Source: Anthracocystis setariae
Lineage: Eukaryota; Basidiomycota; Ustilaginomycetes; Ustilaginales; Ustilaginaceae
Direction: 5' to 3'
Length of the DNA: 64,000 nucleotides
Assembly: GCA_928724745.1 (NCBI GenBank)
Contig: CAKMXJ010000032.1
Coordinates: forward strand, 1,178,001 to 1,242,000
Below the pieces are notes generated by a model, which saw only the letters and a program-made list of their open reading frames with translations, was not told the DNA's origin and searched no databases. Positions 19,951 to 30,104 of this stretch are shown here, piece by piece. The translations under genes and the position numbers were made by a program. The first letter of the stretch is position 1, and every line of letters begins with the position of its first letter.

Positions 19951-21276
19951 TTACCTTGCCTGAGTGAGTTCACGCTCGAAGCTCTCTGCTGGGTCTTCCA
20001 TGACGATGGCATCGCTCAACATGCCGCTGGCGTGTTCCGAATTAGTACCGCCCTGGATGATACCTGCACTGGCGCCAAGAACCTGGTTGTCGCCATCGAT
20101 GGGCGAGCTACGCTGGATATCCTCCCTGGTCGGAATAGGGAGCGACTCTTGCCTCTTGGGTTGCTGCATCAACCTCGCCTGGCGGCGTACTTCGGTTCGG
20201 AAGCTCCTCACCTCTTCGAGAATGAGGTTCTTCATGCCTTCGACTTCGTCGACGCTCTCAAAGCCAAAGTCGAATCGCTTCGGGCACACGGGCTCGTCAG
20301 CAGGATCATGCCACACTGCCAGGTACGGGTGCTGGAGTGCTTCCTCGCACGAGATACGTTTGGCAGGGTCGAACTCGAGCATGCGCTCAAGCAGATCCAG
20401 CGCCAGCGGATTGGCCTGCGGGTACAAGCGCTGGAATGGAATTCGAGGCTGGTAAGGAAGCGAGCGGATGTAGTCCTGCGCTCGTGGAGATCCGACTCGT
20501 CGAAGCGTCTCTTCGCTGGGCGTACCGAGGTAGTGCAAGATCTGGTTGAGCTGGTCGACATAGTCACGACCCTTGAAGATGGGTCGGCCACCAAGGAGCT
20601 CTGCAAGGATACAGCCGACCGACCAGATGTCGATGGCAGTGGTGTAGTTCTGGAAGCTGAGCATGATTTCGGGTGCACGGTACCATCGAGTGGCGACGTA
20701 TTCGGTCATGAAACCACCAGCACCGGCCTGCTTGGCGAGCTCAGGGTCGGTTTCGAAACCTCGGGCCAGACCGAAATCGCAGATCTTGAGCTCACAGTCG
20801 GCATTGACGAGCAGGTTGCCTGGCTTGAGGTCACGGTGCAACACCGATGCGGAGTGGATGTACTTGAGACCACAGAGGGTCTGGTAGATGAAAGACTGGA
20901 AGTGGGCGTCGGAAAGAGGCTGTCCGGAGCGGATGATGGCGTGGAGATCGGCCTCCATGAGCTCTTCGTAGAGGTAGACCTCGTTGAAACTTGTAGGGTC
21001 GATGATGTCCATGTCGTAGAGACAGGTGATGTTCTTGTGACCGCGGAAGTGGCGCAACAACTTGATTTCACGCAACGCACGCTTTGTGAGGATCTTTTTG
21101 GTGAAGACGTTGGTGATCTTCTTGATAGCGACACTCTCACCAGTTCCCTTGTGGGTGGCAGCGGCTACGCAGCCATAGGCACCCTGGCCGAGATCCTTGG
21201 TGACTTCGTAGGCATTGTCGACCAAGAAGGTCTGGTTAAGCACGTTGTAGGGTGTACGTTGGGAGGCGACCGACAT
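19951..21276 (-). CDS. mpk1: Slt2/Mpk1-type MAP kinase of the cell wall integrity pathway
   Basis: This is a 441-residue MAP kinase. It shows the Gly-rich loop LGQGAYGCV (about 29-37), VAIKK, the catalytic loop HRDLKPGN (147-154), DFGLARG (167-173) and the activation motif TEY at 191-193 in [17 protein letters not shown]. The sequence [20 protein letters not shown] at the N-terminus and the tail after the kinase domain fit the Slt2/Mpk1 class rather than the Fus3/Kpp2 or Hog1 (TGY) class. It acts downstream of PKC-Bck1-Mkk1 and responds to cell wall stress. The ATG at 21276 was chosen; the track extends only seven codons further. It shares a 2.4-kb divergent region with the DEAH helicase gene. 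Confidence 0.95.
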   Translation of the reverse strand: MSVASQRTPYNVLNQTFLVDNAYEVTKDLGQGAYGCVAAATHKGTGESVAIKKITNVFTKKILTKRALREIKLLRHFRGHKNITCLYDMDIIDPTSFNEVYLYEELMEADLHAIIRSGQPLSDAHFQSFIYQTLCGLKYIHSASVLHRDLKPGNLLVNADCELKICDFGLARGFETDPELAKQAGAGGFMTEYVATRWYRAPEIMLSFQNYTTAIDIWSVGCILAELLGGRPIFKGRDYVDQLNQILHYLGTPSEETLRRVGSPRAQDYIRSLPYQPRIPFQRLYPQANPLALDLLERMLEFDPAKRISCEEALQHPYLAVWHDPADEPVCPKRFDFGFESVDEVEGMKNLILEEVRSFRTEVRRQARLMQQPKRQESLPIPTREDIQRSSPIDGDNQVLGASAGIIQGGTNSEHASGMLSDAIVMEDPAESFERELTQAR

Positions 21277-21751
21277 GGCGAATTTGGTATGGTTCAAACG
21301 AGGAGAGGAGTAGCTCTCGAGCGGGTTGAGTGGATGTGAGATGGAGGTGTTCGGCTGTGGGTCGAACAGGCGGCAGTTGCAATGGTTTGCAAGTGGTGCA
21401 GAGAGTGTGGGTTCACTGCGAGGTACGAGCAGATGCGGTGGGACGTCGAGGCGAAACGATGGATTCCGAGGCGGGTTGGTGGTTGCAGTGGAATGTCAAC
21501 GGTTGTTGAGGGTTCGAGTCGAGCTGATATGTGGAGTGATGATGCAATTCCAATGTGGACGGTTTGTGGCGGTTTGGTCTCTTGCGTGTTTGTGTGCGGT
21601 CGCAATCGAGACGAGGGATGGAGAGATGAGACGGAGGAGGTAGGATGCTGAGAAGCGGTCGGGTTCGTGTACGGAAGGGGAAGCGAGTATAAGAATCAAT
21701 CAATGTTGGGTGGACGGCACGTGCGTTGTGCAGCGCGACAAGACTGACTGA

Positions 21752-21773
21752 CTGCTGCTGCTGCTGCTGCTGC
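21752..21773. repeat. CTG trinucleotide microsatellite
   Basis: About seven perfect CTG units in non-coding sequence upstream of mpk1. Confidence 0.9.
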
Positions 21774-22703
21774 CGAGCGAGTGAGCGAGTGTGGCAGAGA
21801 ATCTAAGGCGACACAACTACTACTACTACTACCACCACCACCACCACCAAGAATTCGATGCGGCGTAGGGGCTTTCAAACAAGCAGGAACGGCCTGCAAC
21901 AAGTGCTCACGTCGAAAAGATGGATGCGACTACGGATCTGTAGTTGCAAGCAGCTGTCATGCATTCTAGCACGGGAAGCTTGGCTGGGTCTCGAAGCGCA
22001 TTTCTGGCATGTCTTAGACGTTGGCAGACAACAGCGTGGGACTGCACACTCCAAATTGGGTGGGGCCATCAGCAACCGCATCAGCACCACCGCACCACCG
22101 CACCACCGCACCAGCGCAGTGAAGCGACAAGACAAAAAAGGCACCGACCAATCTGCATTTGTTTCGACGTTTGCGTGTTTTTCGATACTCTGACACTACA
22201 CTACTCAAATTTATAAACCTGCTTTTCGATTTTTCCGTCGCCTTTTCCGGCAAATACTGTACAGTTCAGTAGGAAGGGCAGTCACAGTACTGTAACACTG
22301 TATATAATATACAGTATAAACTGCAGCATGATACAGTGCAGAAGCAGCCGACGCTATACGATGCGGCCTTACTCGTGAATACAGTACCAGCATTCCCACT
22401 TTGGCTCATTGCGCCCAATTAAATAACCAAGTACAGTCAAGGCACAGACACAAAGCAGGCGCCCCCGCCCCCATTGCTCCTTGTCTCTTGCCCCATCCGG
22501 ACTGTGCGCGGCTCTTCGGCTTCCATTCTGTGACTGTTCCACAGCTTGCTGAACACCACACGACACCTTTATGTAATTGCTATAATCGCTACACCGCTAT
22601 CTTTCTATCCTCGACATGATCGATTCAGCAATTGCAGAATCAGAAAGAGGGCTTCAGTCAGCTGTCAGAAACATGAGCAAAGATCAGATTTGACTGCGCG
22701 TGT

Positions 22704-22732
22704 GCTGCTGCTGCTGCTGCTGCTGCTGCTGC
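22704..22732. repeat. CTG trinucleotide microsatellite
   Basis: About nine to ten perfect GCT/CTG units in the mpk1-helicase divergent region. Confidence 0.9.
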
Positions 22733-23676
22733 AAGTTGGCGCATTTCCGCATCCGCTTCTCCTCTTCTCGCACTACTAGGGACATACAGTACAGTGCTGT
22801 ACTAACAAGTGGTCAAGTCAGATCGGTCAATGCAAGCAATGTCCAACTCGCAGCATAGCAAGCCATCCGACAATCATTTGGCAAATTGCCAACGCCACCA
22901 CGTCGCAGCACCTGCAGCCAAGCAATCAACTAATCGTGCTGTACTTGGGTCACCTCACCGCTTTATTATACTACACTATAGATGCCGTACTGATCCCCGC
23001 GAGCTCAACCTTCTAAGCCACCTTTTTCCGAGCTAGAAATGCTCCGAGCCGAGTAGGAACCGCTTCGACATGCACTCCCGCTGACCATCACCGCACGGTA
23101 CAGTACAGTATATGACATCCTGAGCTACGATTTGGTTGCAACATTACCTCGGCGAGTTTTTTGTTTTTGGTTCAACATTTCCGACGGATCGCGGTACAGT
23201 TCCTAACTGATGCCGCCGGCTCATCATGCACCGACGCAAGTCACTCTGGATCTACTGTCCCTTGGATCGATTCTATGTGCCTGTTGTCCAGGTACAGTAT
23301 CATGAAGGATGTGCTCGCAAGCTCGTCCTCAAACACCTCTTCCTTTCTGGCTTTGCTTGGCTCAGGATGCGTGTGCTTGACTGCCGGATATGTCGCCTTG
23401 CAGGTGAGGAGAGGTTGCGATTCGTCCGGTTTGTTAGGGCGGATGTAGCGTACATGAGCCTCCACATATCAACTTTGTTTTTTCGGGTTTCGGACATGAA
23501 TTGTCACACAACCTTCTTGTTTTCTTTTTTTTTTTTTTTTCTTTGACAAGGTGGAATTCTGTGTGCAACCGGCCCCACTGACCGATCGACTTGACAGTAC
23601 CGTCCTGCTACTTACATCCGCTTCTTGTCCTCAACCATACCCAAACACGCATCGAGGCCACTCAGCATCTTTGGTC

Positions 23677-26556
23677 ATGTCCCCTGGTGACCTTTCTCGG
23701 CACAAGAAGCGGCCAAGGGAGGACATACGCTCTACGCCTACATCACCCTCCTCCTCCCTTCCCTCCTCCCCCACCAAGGCCAAGGTCAAGAAGAGCAACT
23801 ACGCAAATGCTCCTTCGGCTCTCGCACAGAACGGTTCCAGTCCCTTCCTCAAACCAAGCAACGGTGTAGTTGATGCGAATGCGCCTTCAACGTCTCGGTC
23901 AGCGCCTTCCTCCCCCTCGTCCAACCGACGTGCCTCCACTTCCCGCGGCTCCTCGGACGCAGCAGCTTGGATCAGAGACACTCTAAAAAACGTCGATCCA
24001 CGTCTCGTCGAGTCTAGGGCAGCGCTTCCCATCTCATCTGGGAAAGAAGCCATCGTGCAGGCCATCCGCGACCATGACACTGTTGTCATTCTCGGTGAGA
24101 CCGGTTCCGGTAAGACGACTCAGATCCCACAATTCCTCTTCGAGGCAGGTTTCGCACGCCGTTCTCCCGTACAGATGATCGGCATTACACAACCACGACG
24201 AGTCGCTGCCACGTCGCTTGCGAGACGTGTCGCCACCGAGATGGGTCAGCCAGATCCCGCCATGTTGCCCAACCTCAAGGGCAAGGCGAGGTCAGACGCA
24301 GGCGGACTTGTCGGATACAGCATTCGTTTCGAAGATAGAACAACGCGAAACACACGCGTCAAGTTCATGACCGACGGTATGGTGCTTAGAGAAATGATCG
24401 GTGACGTTGCTGTCTCTCACCCGGGCAAGGCTAAGGCTGACAAGAATGCAGCTGGCTCTTCCGCTGCTGCTTCCTCGTCGTTGCGGTCCAACTTGTTGCT
24501 CAAGTACTCGGTGCTCATCATCGACGAAGCTCACGAGAGGACGCTGCGAACCGATCAAGTACTCGGTCTTGCCAAACGAATCCAACGCGAACGTAAAGCC
24601 CTGCGCACATCCTGGCTGGCAAGAGGCAAGCCTTCCAACGAAGCTGAAGTCACTGAACTCAAGATCATCGTCATGTCTGCCACCCTCGACGCTGACCGAT
24701 TCGCCAACTTCTTTGCAACTCCCTCCACTGCTCTCACCGCTAACGGCTCCGTCACGGATTCTCGTGCAGTCGCTGTCGCCAATGCAAAGCAACAAGTCCC
24801 CATCCTCTATGTTAAAGGGCGACAGCACCAAGTCACCATGTTTCACACGGAAGAGCCAGCGCAGGAATGGACCGACGCCGCGCTTCGTACTGTGCTTCAG
24901 ATCCACGTCTCGCGTCCACCGGGAGACATCCTTGTCTTCATGACCGGTCAGGAGGAGATCGACACTCTCGCCCGCTCTCTCGAGATCTACTCTTGCGAAC
25001 TGCCAGCTTGGGCTGAAGCCGAAGCCAAACCCCTGCCCATGTCGCTCATGATTGCACCTCTCTACGCCGCCCTCGGTCCCAGTGCCAGCGCTAAGGTGTT
25101 CGGCACCACGCCACCCAAGACACGCAAGGTCGTATTGGCCACCAACATTGCCGAAACCAGTATTACCATCCCCGGGATCGTGTATGTCGTCGACTGCGGC
25201 TTGGCCAAGGAGAAGGTGTACACACCGGGCACGGCGGTGGAGACGTTGCAGGTGCAGGAGATCAGTCAATCGGCAGCAAGGCAGCGATCAGGTCGGGCTG
25301 GTCGAGAACGCGCCGGTGAATGTTATAGACTGTATACGCACGAGGCGTTCAAAGGGTTGCCTCTTGCGGGCACGCCAGAGATCGTACGCACTGATCTTGC
25401 GGCTGCCGTGCTGCAGCTTTGCGCCATGGGGCAGGATCCTTACACGTTTGACTGGCTCGATCAGCCCGACCGCACCGGTCTGCAGGAGTCGGTTCTGCAG
25501 CTCATCCAGCTTGGTGCACTCGATATCAAGACGGTCGCTCCCATCGATCATGTTGCGGGTGATGGTGATGGTGATGGTGATGCCAAGAAAACATCGGCTA
25601 AGCCGAGTGCGAAGCTCGTGTTGACGGCGATTGGGAGTAAGATGGCGATGCTGCCAGTTTCGCCCGCGTATTCGCGCTCGTTGATTGCGGCTGGTGAGCG
25701 TGGACCGACGGTTGCGCGGCAAGTGCGAGATTTGATTGCCATCCTCTCTTGCGATCGGTCGATTCTCGTCGAGCCTTCCGACCCGGAGAAGAGAGACGAA
25801 GCGTACCGTGCCAAAGCAACGTTCGTCCATGCTTCAGGTGACCACGCGACATTGCTCACGGTGCTGTATTCGTACCTGGCCGAAGTGGACAAGGTGCGCA
25901 AGTCGTCCCAAGCGCGCAAGCATGTGCGCGGCGATGGTAACGTCATCGACAAGGAAGCGAGGGAGCAGGTTAAAGCATGGTGCAGTAACCATTACGTGCA
26001 TGACAAGGCGGTCAAGAATGTGCTCCACATTCGCAAGCAGTTGAGGACGATTTGTCGTCAACAAAAGATCGTCTGTGATGATGATCTAGACTCTAGGTCC
26101 AAGGTCGGGGGCGCGGCGAATGGGCAAGGTGCATCGGAGAGCGACTCGGACGACGACTCCTCCGACGATGAAGCGTTGAACGGTGTGGATAGACAAGGGT
26201 TGTTCGTCACACGCAAGTTCGGCATCGATTCGACAGGGTTGAACGATGAAGAGGATCAGCATTTCGTCGGTCTGCGCAGGTCGCTTTTGGAAGGTCGAAT
26301 CAGTAACGCTGCATTGAAGAATCCATCGGCGCCCAATACGTACAAGCGCATCACCTCATCCGCCTCCTCAGCAGGCGGCATGTTTAAGATCCACCCATCC
26401 TCCACCCTCCACCCATCCAAAATGGCAAGGGAGGCGGGAAAGAAGAATACGGATGCGATTTTGTTCGAGGAGCTCGTGTTTACTACACAGACGTTCGCTA
26501 GGACTGTCAGTATCATCGAACCCGCTTGGCTGCAGGATCTGGCTTCACGCAAATAG
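23677..26556 (+). CDS. DEAH-box RNA helicase, Dhr2/DHX33-like
   Basis: This 959-residue superfamily 2 helicase shows motif I GETGSGKTTQ (about 140-149), Ia TQPRRVAATS, II DEAH (283-286), III SATL, LVFMTGQEEID, TNIAETSITI and QRSGRAGR. The HA2 and OB-fold regions follow, with LRKQLRTICRQ-like sequence near residue 790. The overall size and the basic, Ser-rich N-terminus (HKKRPREDI) suggest the ribosome-biogenesis helicase Dhr2 of yeast or its relative DHX33, acting in the nucleolus. A spliceosomal DEAH family is less likely because the long N-terminal domains are missing. The start is the ATG at 23677; the frame extends 42 codons upstream through a region with no protein-like features. A GATGGT repeat near 25558-25580 encodes Asp-Gly repeats. 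Its stop is 108 bp from that of the polyol dehydrogenase. Confidence 0.9.
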   Translation: MSPGDLSRHKKRPREDIRSTPTSPSSSLPSSPTKAKVKKSNYANAPSALAQNGSSPFLKPSNGVVDANAPSTSRSAPSSPSSNRRASTSRGSSDAAAWIRDTLKNVDPRLVESRAALPISSGKEAIVQAIRDHDTVVILGETGSGKTTQIPQFLFEAGFARRSPVQMIGITQPRRVAATSLARRVATEMGQPDPAMLPNLKGKARSDAGGLVGYSIRFEDRTTRNTRVKFMTDGMVLREMIGDVAVSHPGKAKADKNAAGSSAAASSSLRSNLLLKYSVLIIDEAHERTLRTDQVLGLAKRIQRERKALRTSWLARGKPSNEAEVTELKIIVMSATLDADRFANFFATPSTALTANGSVTDSRAVAVANAKQQVPILYVKGRQHQVTMFHTEEPAQEWTDAALRTVLQIHVSRPPGDILVFMTGQEEIDTLARSLEIYSCELPAWAEAEAKPLPMSLMIAPLYAALGPSASAKVFGTTPPKTRKVVLATNIAETSITIPGIVYVVDCGLAKEKVYTPGTAVETLQVQEISQSAARQRSGRAGRERAGECYRLYTHEAFKGLPLAGTPEIVRTDLAAAVLQLCAMGQDPYTFDWLDQPDRTGLQESVLQLIQLGALDIKTVAPIDHVAGDGDGDGDAKKTSAKPSAKLVLTAIGSKMAMLPVSPAYSRSLIAAGERGPTVARQVRDLIAILSCDRSILVEPSDPEKRDEAYRAKATFVHASGDHATLLTVLYSYLAEVDKVRKSSQARKHVRGDGNVIDKEAREQVKAWCSNHYVHDKAVKNVLHIRKQLRTICRQQKIVCDDDLDSRSKVGGAANGQGASESDSDDDSSDDEALNGVDRQGLFVTRKFGIDSTGLNDEEDQHFVGLRRSLLEGRISNAALKNPSAPNTYKRITSSASSAGGMFKIHPSSTLHPSKMAREAGKKNTDAILFEELVFTTQTFARTVSIIEPAWLQDLASRK

Positions 26557-26664
26557 ATACTCTCATCACCAACCTCGCCAATCCAAAACGCAAATCTTGG
26601 ACCTAACTCACATTACATGATCTGACAAAGAAAAACCGCACCGATGAGAACTATGCAACTGTTT

Positions 26665-27942
26665 CTACTCGTCGTTATCGTAGATGATGGTCTTGACCGA
26701 GAACTTGGACCTATCAGCGGCATGTTCAACGGCCTCCTTGGCCTGCTCCAGGGGGAATCGACTGGTGACGATGTGTTTGACGTCGATCTTGCCGCTGCTG
26801 ACCAACCGGATTGCGCGAGGCCAGGTGTCTCTGTACCTGAACAGGAACTTGAGTGTGATCTCGTTGGTGCTTAGATGCATGAAGGGGATTTGTTGGAAGT
26901 TGGCGCCCACACCGATGACGAACACCAGACCACTTGCTGCGGTGGCGTACGATGCGGTTTGGATCGAGCTCTCAATCCCCGTGCATTCCATCGTGATCGC
27001 TGGCTGAACATCCTTCTCTCCCTCGGCGATGTGCTTACCGGATGCTTTTGAGAAGACCTTGCAAATCTCGGTGGCAGACGTGAGGGGGTCCTTCTTAGGG
27101 TCGATCTGGTAGGTGAAAGTGCCCGGCACGATCTTCTGCGCAAACTCCAAGCGGTCCTTGACGACGTCCGTGATGACAATCGGCGTAGCACCTGCAGCAC
27201 TCGCACACAGCAACTGGACGATGCCGATCGGTCCAGCACCCGTGATCAAGACGGGATCACCAAGCGAGATGCCAGCCTGAAGCGTAGCCTGCAATGTCAC
27301 CGAGAGGGGTTCGAGGAGCGCGATTTCTTCGTAGCTCATGTTCTCCGGAACCTTGTGCAGCCAGCCGGCCGGATGTTCGTGGTACCTCTTGAGGGTGCCG
27401 TCCCGGGGAGGGACGGAGTAGAAGTCGACGGTGGGACAGAGGTTGTATTTGCCCGTGCGACAGTAGTCGCAAGTGGCTTTAAAGCAAGGAACGCCAGGTT
27501 CGATGGCAACGCGGTCGCCAGGGACGACGTTGTCAACTCCTTCACCGACGGCAATGACGATGCCACCGGATTCGTGACCGAGAGCACATTGGTTTTCAAT
27601 CTTCCAGGGACCAAGACCTGCGTGCTTCCAGAAGTGGACATCGGATCCACATACACCCGTAGCGCGAACATGGACGAGCGCCATACCAGGTCCAGGAGCC
27701 TTAGGCGCAGACTTGATGAGCTCGAGCTCCTTCTTGTGTGTAGCCCTGTCAGGAGGGGTTGAAGCAGGAAGGGGGAGTCAGAGACATACGCATGAAGATC
27801 AGCATGAACGTCGAATGATCGACAGCGAGACAAGGTCGCCGTGATCGTCAAGTTAGAAGGAAGGAACTTACATAAGGGTGAGGTTCTCCTTGAGAGCCGA
27901 GAGCTCCAAAGAGGAGGACTTGACGTCAGCGACAGGAGCCAT
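26665..27942 (-). CDS. Zinc-dependent polyol dehydrogenase, L-arabinitol 4-dehydrogenase-like
   Basis: Exon 1 (27942-27872) encodes MAPVADVKSSSLELSALKEN and a few more residues. A GTAAGT donor and a GACAG acceptor bound a 126-nt intron (27871-27746). Exon 2 (27745-26665) completes 383 residues. The medium-chain dehydrogenase pattern is clear: CGSDVHFWKH, GHESGGIV, a structural zinc site with four Cys (CFKATCDYCRTGKYNLC), EPLSVTLQA and the nucleotide fold GAGPIGIVQLL. FWKH, PPRDGTLKRY and FRYRDTWPRAIRLV point to the fungal L-arabinitol 4-dehydrogenase/xylitol dehydrogenase group, which oxidises sugar alcohols with NAD+ in pentose catabolism. The exact substrate cannot be fixed from sequence. 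Confidence 0.9.
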
Positions 27943-28248
27943 CTTTGCTATTCTCTGATCTGGAAAAGGGAAAAAAAAATGGCAAGATAGGGTGGGATGA
28001 GGAGGTGGTGGTGGTGGAAGGGTTCTGAGCGAGAGGACTTTATACTCGCGGCCTCAAGACTGTCTAGGGGATGACTTGGGGGAAGTCATCTTCGTGGTGA
28101 TTCGTTGGACTGAGCTCTGAGATCACCGGACCTTGCACGAGCAAAGAGCATCACAGCCAAGCGGCAGGGAAGCACGAGTGGATTTTGCCACACTCTTTCT
28201 TGCCGGTGCGTGTCAGTCTGTTCTGCGTTGCGCTTAGGAGAGAGATAG

Positions 28249-28309
<61 letters not shown>

Positions 28310-28880
28310 TTGGAAAGCTTGTTTGGTGAGTGCACAGGGCAGGAGAGCAAAGCAGATGTCGTGTTGTGCCGCCTCTCGGGAAACTAAGGTTCCATGCACG
28401 CCTATGGGCGATTTTGACCGGTCAATTTGGTTGCCGTGAAGAGAGAGAGCGTGTGGGGTCCAAAGTGCGCTGACGCGCCTCAACTTTCTCGTTTTTTTTT
28501 TGTTTTTTTTTTTTTGGACGCAACACCGGCAATCTTCCATGGTACTGTATATGCACAGCTGGGCCATTTTTTTTTTCACTCCGCTTGGATGTGAGAGCGG
28601 GGCTCGGCAATCTTGTAATCACCAATATAAATATATCATGAACAACCTCCGGCGTATTCGGTCCAAGCGGTTTCGCTTTCTTTCGCTCATAAACCTTGCA
28701 AGAAGACTTGGATTGCTCACGGTGTCAAACATCCAGAAGATAACATCGATCGAGATGCATGTCGCAACGTGCGACCACCAACAGCCTCATGGGAATTCAG
28801 TCGCAAAAATCAGGTTGTAGATAGGTGATAGACTAGCCAACAACAAGAGAGCCTTCCAGGAACCGCAGTCAACGTGTAGC
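27943..28880. other. Intergenic region upstream of the polyol dehydrogenase gene
   Basis: This 938-bp tandem spacer holds a perfect GA dinucleotide tract (28251-28306), T-runs near 28491-28515 and one TACTGTA motif at 28543. The promoter of the dehydrogenase should lie next to 27943. No gene is seen. Confidence 0.5.
28251..28306. repeat. (GA)28 dinucleotide microsatellite
   Basis: A perfect uninterrupted GA tract of 56 bases in non-coding sequence, about 310 bp upstream of the polyol dehydrogenase start. Confidence 0.97.
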
Positions 28881-29666
28881 TTACTCTTGATCGAGCTCTG
28901 GATAGTGTCGGAAGACACCGTTCGAGTAAGGCCTCCTTCGGTCGCTCTTCAAATAGCCTTTCAGCTCTACGGCGATATCCTCATGCAGCGCAAATACGTG
29001 GTCGTACTTGCCTGACTTTCGCAGGCTATGCAGAGCTTTAGGGAAGGCGAACAACAGTCCATCAACCACCTGGAACACGGTGAGATCGGCCACTGTAGTC
29101 TTGGTGCCAAACAGCCTTGGCTTGTTCTCATCCTTTCGGTCAACTCCAACGCTGCTGTCCCTTAACGCAACCTCGAAGAGTCCAAAGAACTTGGGCAGAC
29201 GGTTCTGGATGAAGTCGGCAGATCGCTTCTTGGCTTCCTCGATTTGGTCCTCGTAGTAGCTCGATACCGAGATGGGATGGTGTGTATCGTGGGTCTCATT
29301 GTTGAGATCGAGAGCGGTTGCGCAGAGCTGAAGGATTTGGGCTGTAGCCACGTCCCTTTCCAGACCCTGCAGCTTATCGGCATCACCGAGTAGACCGAGA
29401 CGCGGAGCAAGGAAGCTCAGCTGAACAGGCGTCTGGCTGATGTAGTGGGTTTTTCCGTCGGCAGTGGTCACACCAAGCACAGGCACGGCAAAGTGCGGTG
29501 CACCAATCCCCTCGACATCCTTGTTTGAAAGGAGCGTAAGCATCTTTGGCACGTCGCCTTGGTCGTGGTATTTGACTCCGGCCCACTCAAAGCATAGTCG
29601 GATGAATTCGCCTCGACCAGGAATACCTGGCCAGTAGAACAAGGTGTATTCCAGTGATTGCGACAT
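28881..29666 (-). CDS. Glutathione S-transferase-like protein
   Basis: This 261-residue protein has an N-terminal thioredoxin-like GST domain (YTLFYWPGIPGRGEFIRLCF at about residues 7-26). The conserved cis-Pro follows in HFAVPVLGV, then a sigma-like S-Q pair in YISQTPVQLSFLAPRLGLLG, then an alpha-helical C-terminal domain with RLFGTKTTVADLTVFQVVDG. It probably conjugates glutathione to electrophiles in the cytosol. Both GST domains and the start MSQSLEYTL at 29666 are clear. The frame upstream of 29666 has no GST-like features and lies in the promoter region. A TACAGTA motif is 93 bp upstream of the start. The class (sigma/pi-like) is inferred from the N-terminal pattern only. Confidence 0.88.
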   Translation of the reverse strand: MSQSLEYTLFYWPGIPGRGEFIRLCFEWAGVKYHDQGDVPKMLTLLSNKDVEGIGAPHFAVPVLGVTTADGKTHYISQTPVQLSFLAPRLGLLGDADKLQGLERDVATAQILQLCATALDLNNETHDTHHPISVSSYYEDQIEEAKKRSADFIQNRLPKFFGLFEVALRDSSVGVDRKDENKPRLFGTKTTVADLTVFQVVDGLLFAFPKALHSLRKSGKYDHVFALHEDIAVELKGYLKSDRRRPYSNGVFRHYPELDQE

Positions 29667-30104
29667 TTTGTCCAGCGGCGAGTGGCTTAGTATGATCTTG
29701 AGATCGGTTGTCCTGTCCGAGAGTCGAGTGGGAGGCTGGACGCTTTGCGGGACTGGAGTACAGTACTTATATCGTTTTGCAGCATGGGCATGGACCAGCA
29801 TGATTTTCGCTTATCGCCGTGTTCCGAAGCATGCCTTGGGATTTCGGTGGTGGGCAGCAGCCAAAAAAGTGGAGGGACGCGTCAGGGCGGCACCAAATTG
29901 TACACATCACAGCGTTGAGCTCAGCCGTAAGTCTGCAGTGCTGCGCATATGCCACGCAGAAATGAATCACAAATCTGTGCGCTTCAATGCATTCCTTCTA
30001 TCTAAACGCCATCATCATCATCATCATCGCCGCACATCGCACACAAGTCGCTATCATCCTTGGCTAGCAGATCTGCTCACCGAGTCCAGTTGGTTGCAAC
30101 AAGA
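29667..30104. promoter_or_regulatory. Divergent promoter region of the GST and Hul5-like genes
   Basis: About 440 bp lies between opposed starts. It contains one TACAGTA motif (29759-29765) and a short CAT repeat at about 30009-30030. Confidence 0.4.

Larger units (their letters stand above)
21277..23676. other. 2.4-kb divergent region with microsatellites and TACAGTA motifs
   Basis: This interval separates mpk1 from the helicase gene and has no convincing gene. It contains CTG runs at about 21752-21773 and 22704-22732, an ACT/ACC tract at about 21815-21849, and a short tandem CACCACCGC-like repeat at about 22085-22115. Between 22255 and 23299 I count eight copies of the 7-mer TACAGTA or its complement. 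A T-run of about 16 lies at 23525-23540. Confidence 0.6.

Noticed and set aside
19942..21339. 465-codon open frame antisense to mpk1
   Set aside because: A shadow of the kinase gene, with no domain pattern.
21511..21530. A GGTTCGAGTC string resembling a tRNA T-loop
   Set aside because: It has no flanking T stem, acceptor stem or A box in register.
21891..21929. A peptide ACNKCSRRKDGCDY with the first half spacing of a Zn2Cys6 DNA-binding domain
   Set aside because: The frame ends after a further 11 residues without the second Cys triplet in register, and no intron gives one. The surrounding sequence is repeat-rich and non-coding.
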